From Lientehia hominis (lineage in GTDB: Bacteria; Bacillota; Clostridia; Lachnospirales; Lachnospiraceae), in the NCBI RefSeq assembly GCF_021044755.1, contig NZ_JAJNOR010000010.1:38175-102174 (forward strand): a stretch of 64,000 nt of DNA, read 5' to 3'. The first letter of the stretch is position 1. Every line of letters starts with the position of its first letter. The position numbers and the translations under genes are program-made. Below are positions 44,025 to 52,034 of the stretch, piece by piece. The notes beneath the pieces are model-generated. The model ran no database searches and was not told the DNA's origin. It worked only from the letters and a program-made list of their open reading frames with translations.

Positions 44025-46445
44025 TTATGGAGCAAGGTCTCCCGGCCTGCCCGCAGCCTTCTGGTTCTGCTTTCTCCAGATCAGACAGTCAGAAAGTATA
44101 TTTTTAAGCTGTTCCATGGAAATCGGCTTTGCCAGATGCCCATTCATGCCGGCCAAACGAGAAAGTCTGACATCCTCCGCAAATGCGTCTGCCGTCATGG
44201 CAATGATCGGAAGCTCTTCAATCCGTTCCATCCCAGATTTTCGTATTTCTTTCGCCGCCTCATATCCGTTGAGGACCGGCATCTGAATATCCATAAATAC
44301 GATGTCATAGTAAAGCGGAGGATGAGTACACACTGCCTCCACCGCTTTTTTCCCGTCCTCCGCCGTCTCCGTTTGAACGCCTATCAATTCCAGCATTTCT
44401 GCCGCAATCTGCCGGTTAAGCTCATTGTCCTCCACCAGCAGGACCCGGATTCCATGGAAATCCTCTTCCACATCCACTTTTTCCGCATGCCTCGGCACTG
44501 CAGCTTCATCACATTTAATAAGTCGAAGAGTGACCATAAACCGGGAGCCTTTCCCATACTCACTCTCTACCTGGATATCACCCCCCATCATCGTGACAAG
44601 ATTCTTTACGATGGTCATTCCAAGTCCGGTTCCCACTGTCTTGCTGATACGGCTGTCATCGGCCCGGCTGAACGGTTCAAAAATATGCTCCAAATATTCC
44701 GGCTTCATTCCAATCCCGGTATCCTCAACCGTGAGCCGGTAAGTGCCCACTTGTATTTCCCTCTTTTTCAGCTCTTCCAAAGACAGAATAATTCTTCCGC
44801 CTTCTCCTGTATACTTGGAGGCATTCTCCAAGATATTGACCAGCACCTGTTTCAGTCGTCTCATATCGCCAGATACTCGATCGTGGAGTCCGTCGTCCAG
44901 ATTGACTGTAAGAAGCTGATGCTTATTTTCAATGGACAGCCGCACCATCTCCGCAGCATCCCCCACCAGATCGCGCAGGTTAAATTCTGTATCAGCCAGC
45001 TCCACGGCCCCGCTCTCAATCTTACTGACATCCAAAACCTCGTTGATAAGACTGAGAAGATGTGCCCCTGAGCCCGCAATTTTATTCAGGTAATCCCGCA
45101 GCCGGGTTTCATCTCCCACGTAAAGCTGCGCCAGCTCTGTCATTCCAATGATTGCATTCATGGGAGTCCGGATATCGTGGCTCATCCTGGACAAGAAATC
45201 GCTCTTCGCCTGATTGGCTCTTTCTGCTTTCTGAAGCGCATCTTCAAGGAGCTGTTTCGCCTGCCGTTCTTTCTCCAGCGCCTCCTCCTGCATCCGCCGT
45301 TCCTCATCGATATTCCTGGATAAAGTAATTTCTATCAGATCATCAGTATACGGGCTTTCGACCCGCACTACCTGAGTGAAATTCCAGTGATAGATTCCGT
45401 CCTCTCCCATATGCGGAACCTTCATGGTTATAATGCGCTCTCCCCCGGAAAAAGCCTCCGTTAGAGATTTCCTTGAAAATTTCCGGATAAATTCTTCCTG
45501 ATGGTCCGGCCGCACTGTGGAATATTCTTGAATGATGAGATCATCAAAGCTTCCGCCGCTGCCAGGATTTTTAACTGGAAACCGCTCATATTCAAGCATC
45601 CGATAAGTATTCTGGGTCAGGTTGACCGCAATCAGCATCTGATACGCTCTTCTGGCTGCTGTGGCCAATTGGCTGATCTCCAGACTCCGCTGCTGTTCCA
45701 GCAGGTATTCCTCCTGAATATCGCGGAAGACCAGAACACACCAGCACTCCTCCGTCTCCACCTGCTCGATCCTGGCCGCGGTAAATTCCACCATGTGATA
45801 GATGCCGTCGCCGGTCATCCGGCGCAGTCTTTTGGAAACTTGTTTTTTACCGCTTTGAAATATCTGCAGCATCGCTTCCCTGGAAAATGTTTCATTAAAA
45901 AGTTTCAAATCCTCCGGATGGACAGCCTTTTGTGCATAATTCTGATTTTCCACAGCGAAGTTTCCCTGTTCCGGGATATCAGTCCACATCATGTCTTTCT
46001 GGCAGTTGACATAATAGTCCGCGGTCAGATTGGCAATGATACATTCATCAAAGACAGTCACCAAACTCTTCGCGTACATCTGCTCAATTTTCTTCGGCCC
46101 TTGTTGTTCCTCAAAATTCAGCCTGTGAGGAGAAGCCGCTATCACCACGGCCTGAATATCCCCGTCCCATACGATACGGCTGGCAGTGACGTCAACCGTG
46201 GTTTTCAGCAGGGGATCGTAGCAGACGATATGGTTGGACGGAGCTTCCCCCAAACCGCCGAGAGGACAGTTGGCGCACACTTCAGGCCATACCTCATGGC
46301 ACTTGGCACCCAGCACGGCCTTTCCGCGTCCCGTCTCCTGACAGCGCCGGTTAAAATACAACAGCCGGTGGTTCTTTTCCTCAATCACATAGATACTCAT
46401 CTCCGGCAACGCATCCAATAAATTAGCTAAATTGTCAGCAAACAT
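44025..46445 (-). CDS. PAS-domain hybrid histidine kinase
   Basis: This 806-residue soluble protein has an N-terminal PAS with a Cys cluster (Cys49, 57, 60 in GAKCHEVWPEVCANCPLGG), two more PAS-type regions, a HisKA box (FLSRMSHDIRTPMNAIIGMTEL), HATPase (NILENASKYTGEGG, GTGLGMTIVKNLV) and a C-terminal receiver (VLLVEDNELNRQIAAEML, IVFMDIQMPVLNGYEA, HLAKPISMEQL). It is close in layout to the kinase at 25926-28616 and is probably a paralogue. ATG 46445 follows GGAGTTGGAG. Its phosphotransfer partner is not encoded nearby. Confidence 0.9.
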   Translation of the reverse strand: MFADNLANLLDALPEMSIYVIEEKNHRLLYFNRRCQETGRGKAVLGAKCHEVWPEVCANCPLGGLGEAPSNHIVCYDPLLKTTVDVTASRIVWDGDIQAVVIAASPHRLNFEEQQGPKKIEQMYAKSLVTVFDECIIANLTADYYVNCQKDMMWTDIPEQGNFAVENQNYAQKAVHPEDLKLFNETFSREAMLQIFQSGKKQVSKRLRRMTGDGIYHMVEFTAARIEQVETEECWCVLVFRDIQEEYLLEQQRSLEISQLATAARRAYQMLIAVNLTQNTYRMLEYERFPVKNPGSGGSFDDLIIQEYSTVRPDHQEEFIRKFSRKSLTEAFSGGERIITMKVPHMGEDGIYHWNFTQVVRVESPYTDDLIEITLSRNIDEERRMQEEALEKERQAKQLLEDALQKAERANQAKSDFLSRMSHDIRTPMNAIIGMTELAQLYVGDETRLRDYLNKIAGSGAHLLSLINEVLDVSKIESGAVELADTEFNLRDLVGDAAEMVRLSIENKHQLLTVNLDDGLHDRVSGDMRRLKQVLVNILENASKYTGEGGRIILSLEELKKREIQVGTYRLTVEDTGIGMKPEYLEHIFEPFSRADDSRISKTVGTGLGMTIVKNLVTMMGGDIQVESEYGKGSRFMVTLRLIKCDEAAVPRHAEKVDVEEDFHGIRVLLVEDNELNRQIAAEMLELIGVQTETAEDGKKAVEAVCTHPPLYYDIVFMDIQMPVLNGYEAAKEIRKSGMERIEELPIIAMTADAFAEDVRLSRLAGMNGHLAKPISMEQLKNILSDCLIWRKQNQKAAGRPGDLAP

Positions 46446-46685
46446 GATTCTCCAACTCCATCCCGGCAATCCATTGCCTCAGTGCATCCTTCTCGTACCG
46501 TTTTTCCACAGCCTGTCCTGCTCAAAGCAGAACAGTTCTGAAATATATTACGTTTATTTTATCACAAATACAGTCGTATTACTATTGATTCCAATGACAA
46601 GCAGCTCATTTTAAGCAGGACATTGGCAAACTGCCGCCCTTGGGCGGCCCGGATAAAACAAAAAATAATTTTTACTAACTTTCGC

Positions 46686-46802
46686 TTGCTTTTTTCTCAA
46701 TGATATGATAGTATAAAAGTGTATTTTTTAATAAGATATTGATTCACATATTTTTGTAAGTCATTGTTCTGTTAATGATTTACAAAAATATGTGATTTTT
46801 TT
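46686..46802 (+). promoter_or_regulatory. Cold-shock gene leader with terminator-like hairpin
   Basis: A TTGCTT (46686-46691) and nearby TAGTAT/TATAAA hexamers suggest a promoter. Then comes a 22-bp stem with one G-T pair (46744-46765 with 46774-46795, eight-base loop), followed by seven T. No plus-strand gene lies upstream, so this hairpin belongs to the csp transcript and sits before its ribosome site TAGGAGG. Confidence 0.65.
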
Positions 46803-46838
46803 CTTTTAAAAATGCAATAAAATTTAGGAGGTACCAAC

Positions 46839-47042
46839 ATGAATAACGGTACAGTAAAATGGTTCAACAGCGAAAAAGGATATGGTTTTATTACGAATGA
46901 CTCAACCGGCGAGGATGTATTCGTACATTTTTCCGGAATTGTATCAGACGGTTTTAAGTCATTAGAGGACGGACAGAAGGTCACCTTTGATACAACTCAG
47001 GGAAACCGCGGCACACAGGCAGTCAATGTCTGCGCTGCATAA
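46839..47042 (+). CDS. Cold-shock protein (CspA family)
   Basis: This 67-residue single cold-shock domain has the nucleic-acid motifs RNP1 (KGYGFIT) and RNP2 (VFVHFS) after the family start GTVKWFNSEKG. It acts as an RNA chaperone and possible antiterminator. It has a strong AGGAGG site, a long leader with a terminator-like hairpin and its own terminator. The length is standard. Confidence 0.96.
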   Translation: MNNGTVKWFNSEKGYGFITNDSTGEDVFVHFSGIVSDGFKSLEDGQKVTFDTTQGNRGTQAVNVCAA

Positions 47043-47077
47043 TCGCAGTATCTTACCACAGACTTAAAAGAAATCTG

Positions 47078-47106
47078 CCGTGCATATAAAATGCACGGCA
47101 TTTTTT
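47078..47106 (+). terminator. csp terminator
   Basis: Nine-bp perfect arms GCCGTGCAT and ATGCACGGC with a four-base loop are followed by ATTTTTT. Confidence 0.9.
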
Positions 47107-47280
47107 CATATAATCTCTATGGCTTCTGTTTTCACCTTTGTCTTTGCTTTCTTTTCTTCCATTATCCGATAATAAGCCTCTGTCGCCTGGCGATAGGTCT
47201 TCCTCTGATTTTCCTTAAGAAAGGCCCGATTCTTTTCTGAGCACACCGTGAATTGTCTTTTTCCGTGATACCGGCACGGG
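47107..47280 (-). pseudogene. Decayed gene fragment with a coding-like C terminus
   Basis: One minus-strand frame, open from about 47280 to TGA at 47109-47107, reads like a genuine protein end (FTVCSEKNRAFLKENQRKTY, then a Lys/Glu-rich helical tail ending EAIEII). No usable start codon is in frame upstream, and a TGA lies just before. Another frame over the same bases is open for 77 codons but is Arg-rich and unconvincing. It may be a frameshifted remnant of a Cys-containing protein. No family recognised. Confidence 0.35.
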
Positions 47281-47357
47281 CCTCAGAATCTCGCCGGTGT
47301 TTAATAATGGGCAGTCCGGTCCGTCTTCTTCTTCGCTCTTTCCGTCTGATACCAGAC

Positions 47358-48851
47358 TTACCTGTGATTTCTGAGAGTGACGTCATGCGCCCCACCCTCT
47401 ACAATACTTGTGGATGAGACGAGTGTGATCTTTGCCTTTTTCTGCAGTTCTGGAATCGTAAGAGCTCCGCAGTTGCACATTGTGGACCGGACTTTGCTCA
47501 AGGTAAGGTTTACATTATCCTTTAAGCTTCCAGCATACGGCACCAGAGAATCCACGCCTTCCTCAAAGGACAGTTTCTGTTCTCCGCCCATATCATACCG
47601 CTGCCAATTTCTTGCCCTGGCGCTGCCTTCTCCCCAATATTCTTTCATATAGCTTCCGTTGATATTGACTCGTTTAGTCGGACTTTCATCAAATCTGGCA
47701 AAATACCGTCCGAGCATCACAAAATCCGCCCCCATGGCCAGGGCCAGCGTAATATGGTAATCGTGTACGATACCGCCGTCGGAACAGATGGGAATATATA
47801 CTCCTGTCTCTTCGTAATAAGCGTCCCTGGCTTTTGCCACTTCTATAAGAGCGGTCGCCTGCCCTCTGCCTATCCCCTTCTGCTCGCGGGTAATGCAGAT
47901 CGCCCCGCCGCCGATTCCAACCTTCACAAAGTCAGCACCCGCATCCGCCAGGAACCGGAACCCTTCTTCATCCACGACGTTTCCGGCTCCAACCTTCACC
48001 CGTTCGCCATAATGCTTCCTGATGTAATCGATCGTAATCTTCTGCCACTCCGAAAAGCCCTCTGAACTGTCAATGCAAAGGGCATCTGCTCCTGCTTCCA
48101 GCAGTGCCGGAACCCTCATCTCATAGTCTCTCGTATTGATGCCTGCCCCCACCATATAGCGTTTGGCATTGTCGATCAGCTCATTCTCATTCTTCTTATG
48201 TGTGTCGTAATCTTTTCGGAAAACGAGATATGCCAGTTCCCGGTTTTTATTCACCAGCGGCAGACAGTTGATCTTATGTTCCCATATGATATCATTTGCC
48301 TCTTTTAGGCTTGTCTCTTCTTCCGCATATACGAGATCGTCAAATTTTGTCATAAATTCCTTCACCCTCGTATCCGGACTCATCCGGCTCAGCCGGTAAT
48401 CTTTATTTGTGACAATACCCAAAAGTTTTCCGTTCGGCCCTCCGTCCTCTGTTACCGCAATGGTGGAGTGGCCCGTCTTCTCCGTCAAGCGCAGCACATC
48501 CTCCAATGTCATCTCCGGAGAAACATTGGAATCACTCACCACAAATCCTGCTCGATACCGCTTTACCTTTTTTACCATTTCCGCCTGCTCTTCTACCGGC
48601 TGGGAGCCATAGATAAAGGACATGCCTCCTTCCTCTGCCAGCGCAACCGCCAGCCTGTCGTCGGAAACTGACTGCATGATAGCAGAGACCATGGGAATAT
48701 TAATGGATATCCCCGGTTCCTCTCCTCTCTTAAACCTTACCAGCGGCGTCTTCAAATCCACCTCTGAAGGAACACATTTTGATGAGGAATATCCCGGAAT
48801 CAATAAATACTCGCTAAACGTCCTGGAGGGTTCATCATAATAAAATGCCAT
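47358..48851 (-). CDS. guaB: Inosine-5'-monophosphate dehydrogenase
   Basis: This 497-residue enzyme makes XMP from IMP in guanine nucleotide synthesis. Two CBS domains (about 95-210) interrupt the TIM barrel. The catalytic Cys lies in GIGGGAICITREQKGIGRGQ, the flap after SPTKRVNINGSYMKEYWGEGS. The motif order differs from the commonest GuaB (CITRE rather than CTTR), so this is a divergent or second IMPDH type. ATG 48851 lies one base after the stop of the MarR gene (TGAGATG), so it is coupled to that regulator. Confidence 0.9.
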   Translation of the reverse strand: MAFYYDEPSRTFSEYLLIPGYSSSKCVPSEVDLKTPLVRFKRGEEPGISINIPMVSAIMQSVSDDRLAVALAEEGGMSFIYGSQPVEEQAEMVKKVKRYRAGFVVSDSNVSPEMTLEDVLRLTEKTGHSTIAVTEDGGPNGKLLGIVTNKDYRLSRMSPDTRVKEFMTKFDDLVYAEEETSLKEANDIIWEHKINCLPLVNKNRELAYLVFRKDYDTHKKNENELIDNAKRYMVGAGINTRDYEMRVPALLEAGADALCIDSSEGFSEWQKITIDYIRKHYGERVKVGAGNVVDEEGFRFLADAGADFVKVGIGGGAICITREQKGIGRGQATALIEVAKARDAYYEETGVYIPICSDGGIVHDYHITLALAMGADFVMLGRYFARFDESPTKRVNINGSYMKEYWGEGSARARNWQRYDMGGEQKLSFEEGVDSLVPYAGSLKDNVNLTLSKVRSTMCNCGALTIPELQKKAKITLVSSTSIVEGGAHDVTLRNHR

Positions 48852-48852
48852 C

Positions 48853-49326
48853 TCAATTCTCCTTTTCTGAATGCTTCTGCTCATATTTCATTACGTTTTC
48901 ATGTAAATCCGTAAGTCCGCGTTTCATTTCCTTTATCAGTTCCTCATCAAATCCCTGGAACAGCTCTTCCAGATATCCCGATTCTCTTTTCTCTCTTTCT
49001 ATGTAATAATTTTTTCCTCTTTCTGTCAGCGCAGCCCGTATATTTCTTCCATCCAGCTTGTCCCTCTGTAAATCCATGTAACCTTTTTTCATCAGTAGAT
49101 CAGCGGTCTTTCTGGCGTTCTGTCTTGACGTCCCCAGAAGCTGTGCCATTTGCCCCAGATTTAATTGATAGTCTTCATAAAGCATTAGATTAGCCATCAT
49201 GAAGCACTGCATCGTTGTCACTTCTTCACCTCGCCTGTCTCCTACGCACTGCATCCGGTTGGACAGAGTGAATATCATCCCATATACGTACGCTTTCGCC
49301 GTTATTTTATCTGCTGGAAAAAACAT
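48853..49326 (-). CDS. MarR-family transcriptional regulator
   Basis: This 157-residue protein has a winged helix (LNLGQMAQLLGTSRQNARKTADLLMKKGYMDLQRDKLDGRNIRAALTERG) with the MarR wing motif DxRNxR/A. It is first in an operon with guaB. A symmetrical inverted repeat covers its own promoter, so it most likely represses this operon and is released by a ligand, perhaps a purine compound (inference). GGAG precedes ATG 49326. Confidence 0.9.
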   Translation of the reverse strand: MFFPADKITAKAYVYGMIFTLSNRMQCVGDRRGEEVTTMQCFMMANLMLYEDYQLNLGQMAQLLGTSRQNARKTADLLMKKGYMDLQRDKLDGRNIRAALTERGKNYYIEREKRESGYLEELFQGFDEELIKEMKRGLTDLHENVMKYEQKHSEKEN

Positions 49327-49347
49327 CGCATCACTCCCTCCAAATAA

Positions 49348-49394
49348 TTAACTGGTTAAGTATCATAATAACTTAACCAGTTAACCATTGTCAA
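49348..49394 (-). promoter_or_regulatory. Operator and promoter of the marR-guaB operon
   Basis: Fourteen-base perfect inverted arms, TTAACTGGTTAAGT (49348-49361) and its complement (49371-49384), flank a nine-base centre. Minus-strand TTGACA (49394-49389), 18 bp and TATTAT (49370-49365) place the -10 box in that centre. Each arm is itself an imperfect palindrome, as expected for two MarR dimers or one long site. Confidence 0.88.
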
Positions 49395-49402
49395 CCGCTA
49401 TT

Positions 49403-49475
49403 CTGTACCTTAGAATACTTTTAAAACAAACTTATCTCTATAACAAGATGAGAGAGGAAAAGATCAGCTTCCGTT
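49403..49475. repeat. Dispersed repeat, copy B
   Basis: This matches copy A at 39987-40060. The plus strand is open here for about 35 codons and contains EEKISFRSFESYFGSINPHW, which looks vaguely like the C-terminal end of reverse-transcriptase-type proteins, but the stretch is too short for a call. Confidence 0.4.
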
Positions 49476-49570
49476 CGTTTGAAAGCTATTTTGGCAGCAT
49501 AAATCCCCACTGGCATTGACCTGCAAAAATCAATGCTGTTATTCTGCCAGAACCATGGGAAAAACAACAG

Positions 49571-49606
49571 AAAAAACCACGGGCGTATCTTGTAGTACGC
49601 CCGTGG
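49571..49606 (-). terminator. Terminator of the DUF3795 gene at 49645
   Basis: Eleven-bp perfect arms CCACGGGCGTA and TACGCCCGTGG with an eight-base loop, followed on the minus strand by six T. Confidence 0.9.
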
Positions 49607-49644
49607 TCTGCTCTTGGCCTGTCTTCTCTGCTCCAATCAGGATC

Positions 49645-49941
49645 TCATCTCTCTCTCAAGACATTCAGCCTGTCCCGAATGCTCTTCTCAAATTCTTCAT
49701 CCGTCATAGCCGGATCTCTCAATTCTTTGAACATTTGGCACGGCAGTTCGCTGCATTCCCCGCAGGACTTATATTTGTGTCCGTTGACCGGACAGTCATA
49801 TAATGGACAGACTTCCTTCCCGATAATGGGAACCCATGCCACCTTTCCTTCTAGAGAATTACATCCGCCGCACGAACGTTCAAACTCTTCACATTCCTTA
49901 CAAATTACTCCGCATGGAGCGATTTCCTTGTTTTCTGTCAT
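49645..49941 (-). CDS. Short DUF3795 protein
   Basis: This 98-residue protein has four Cys pairs typical of DUF3795 (PCGVICKECEEFERSCGGCNSLEG, CPLYDC, CGECSELPCQMFKE). It is probably a small zinc-binding protein of unknown role. AAAAGGAG precedes the ATG. A second DUF3795 gene lies 70 bp upstream in the same orientation, suggesting a duplicated operon. Confidence 0.85.
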   Translation of the reverse strand: MTENKEIAPCGVICKECEEFERSCGGCNSLEGKVAWVPIIGKEVCPLYDCPVNGHKYKSCGECSELPCQMFKELRDPAMTDEEFEKSIRDRLNVLRER

Positions 49942-50011
49942 TTAATCTTCTCCTTTTCTCATAACTGTATTTCTTCTTTTCATCTGCAGGCTTTTTTGCC
50001 CATGATCTGAA

Positions 50012-50428
50012 TCAGCTTACGGTCACCTTAAACCGACATTCACTGCATTCCGCATCGTGTATGGAAATGACGCCTCCACATCTTGGGCAGGTATATTGTT
50101 CCGCCTGCCGTTCCATAAATTTCTTGATTCCCTGCGCTTTAACCATTTGACTGTTTGCCGTCAGACTCGTATGATACCGGGTATTATAGCTCCTTTCCAG
50201 GGATCTGATCCGCCTGCAGGGATATTCCTGGCACGCATAACAATACTTCACCCCTTTGTCCCCAGCACATTCCTTTATCCGACATTTCCGGCAGTGCTCC
50301 GGTTTCCTGTCGGCTTTTCCGAAACAGCCTCCGCAGGGTTTCTTGTGACGGCTGTATTTATAGCAAACCAGGCAATTCATTCCGCAAGGTGCAAACAAGG
50401 TATGGTCTATTTCCCTCGGCATTTTCAT
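50012..50428 (-). CDS. DUF3795 protein with C-terminal zinc ribbon
   Basis: This 138-residue protein has the DUF3795 core (APCGMNCLVCYKYSRHKKPCGGCFG, HCRKCRIKEC, YCYACQEYPCRRIRSLERSY) fused to a C-terminal zinc ribbon (YTCPRCGGVISIHDAECSECRF). The ribbon suggests nucleic-acid or partner binding. The start at 50428 follows GAGGATATG. It is first in a likely two-gene operon. Confidence 0.85.
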   Translation of the reverse strand: MKMPREIDHTLFAPCGMNCLVCYKYSRHKKPCGGCFGKADRKPEHCRKCRIKECAGDKGVKYCYACQEYPCRRIRSLERSYNTRYHTSLTANSQMVKAQGIKKFMERQAEQYTCPRCGGVISIHDAECSECRFKVTVS

Positions 50429-50656
50429 CTTTCATATCCTCATACACAAAATCATGAACGTCAGCTGCATTATTATCTTATCAAATTATAGATGACAACA
50501 GTGTGACATGTTAGAAAATAAATTTTGGACATAATATCGCTGTTCATAATCCTTATATTTTATATTGCCCTTATTATTGGGTAAACCTGGTATTCACTCC
50601 CTGAATATGTTATAAGTCCGGCCCTGCAGACCACGTTTATTTATCAAAGATGTCAA

Positions 50657-50685
50657 TTACATTTAATCCATAAATAGTGTATAAT
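50657..50685 (+). promoter_or_regulatory. Promoter of the Ltp-like lipoprotein gene
   Basis: TTACAT (50657-50662), 17 bp and TATAAT (50680-50685). The leader to ATG 50826 is about 135 bases long, with no terminator seen. Confidence 0.65.
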
Positions 50686-50825
50686 ATATAGGTCGATAAC
50701 TGTCGATTAACGTAAAATTTCACTAAATAGTATGATACGGAAAGCACAAGTGACCATCGTACATAACAGTACACAAAGAATGATAAACCAAATCGGTTTA
50801 CATAAAACAAAGGGAGGAAACAAGT

Positions 50826-51938
50826 ATGAAAAAGAAACTTTTAGCGATTCTGCTCACTTCAAGCCTGATATTCTCCATATCAGCCTGCGGACAGAAAAAA
50901 GAAGGCGCTGCTAAAGAGACCAGCTCTGCACCAGAAACGGAGACCACTGCTTCTCAGGCACCGGAAACATCACCGGCAAAACAAGAAAAAAGGGATTTCA
51001 ATCCCAGCACAAATACTGAAGTCAACTTCATGGGATATACTTTTTCTATTCCTTCTAATTGGACCGTTGGCGATTCTACGCTAGATACGGTAACCTTTTA
51101 CCCTGAAACCGGCGACGCAGCGGCTATGCTCCAATTTCGCTGCCAAAGTTCTCCTGTCAGCAATTTTGAAGAACTGAGTGAATACGAGGATGATTTTATA
51201 AATGGTTTTTCAGGCGGCTTCGACAGTTTCAAGGCTGAGAAAACAGAAACCATAGAAATAGCCGGCGAAAAAGCTTTGTTCATACCTTTTACAGCCGAAT
51301 CTTCCGGCTCTGGATGGAACGGGATGGTCTCTGTGTACGTATCCCATATGGCACAAAATATGTTCAGTATCATGTATGTCTGCTCAGATAATACGCAATA
51401 CAGTTATCTGGAAGACTGTAAAGAAATAATGGCTTCTGCCGTTATTAAGGTCACAGAAACAACTGCCGCCGAGTCCGAGATGACCCCCGTTGAAACAACC
51501 GCAGAAATATCCTTGGAACAGAGAAACGCATTGAAAAAGGCCAATGACTACTTGTCTTTCAGCGCGTTTTCTTACACCGGCCTGATACATCAGCTGGAAT
51601 TCGAAGGATTCTCCACGGAAAATGCAACTTATGCCGCAGACAACTGTGGAGCAGACTGGAGTCAGCAGGCTGCGAAGAAAGCAAAAGATTATTTATCCTT
51701 CAGCGCTTTTTCCTACACAGGATTGATCAATCAGCTGGAATTTGAAGGATTTTCTACAGAAGAGGCTGCCTCAGCTGTGGACTGCTGCGGAGCAGACTGG
51801 AATGAACAGGCTGCTAAAAAAGCTCAGGATTATTTGGATTATTCTTCATTTTCCCGTCAGGGATTAATTGACCAATTGGTCTTTGAAGGCTTCACTGCCG
51901 AGCAGGCTGAATATGGCGTCACTGCTGTCGGTTACTAA
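50826..51938 (+). CDS. Lipoprotein with three Ltp-like HTH repeats
   Basis: This 370-residue protein has a lipoprotein signal (lipobox SISAC, Cys21), a Thr/Glu/Pro-rich linker (about 25-60), an extracellular domain (about 65-220) and three tandem repeats of about 44 residues at the C terminus (each like ANDYLSFSAFSYTGLIHQLEFEGFS, ending in GADW). These are the Ltp-like surface HTH repeats. In phage TP-J34 a lipoprotein with such repeats blocks DNA entry of superinfecting phage. The first two repeats are almost identical, which points to recent duplication. GGGAGG precedes the ATG. Confidence 0.88.
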   Translation: MKKKLLAILLTSSLIFSISACGQKKEGAAKETSSAPETETTASQAPETSPAKQEKRDFNPSTNTEVNFMGYTFSIPSNWTVGDSTLDTVTFYPETGDAAAMLQFRCQSSPVSNFEELSEYEDDFINGFSGGFDSFKAEKTETIEIAGEKALFIPFTAESSGSGWNGMVSVYVSHMAQNMFSIMYVCSDNTQYSYLEDCKEIMASAVIKVTETTAAESEMTPVETTAEISLEQRNALKKANDYLSFSAFSYTGLIHQLEFEGFSTENATYAADNCGADWSQQAAKKAKDYLSFSAFSYTGLINQLEFEGFSTEEAASAVDCCGADWNEQAAKKAQDYLDYSSFSRQGLIDQLVFEGFTAEQAEYGVTAVGY

Positions 51939-51953
51939 ATTAATAAACCAAAA

Positions 51954-51979
51954 CCGGTCTCTGATAACACAGAGACCGG
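51954..51979 (+). terminator. Terminator of the lipoprotein gene
   Basis: Ten-bp perfect arms CCGGTCTCTG and CAGAGACCGG with a six-base loop. The T-tract is weak on the plus strand (CCAGC follows) and better on the minus strand. Confidence 0.6.
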
Positions 51980-52034
51980 CCAGCATCACCCATCGAAAAT
52001 CACAAGCAGCAATGGAAAATGATCTACGAAGATT

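Noticed and set aside
47162..47395. A 77-residue Arg-rich protein on the minus strand
   Set aside because: Composition is unnatural and another frame over the same bases is more protein-like.
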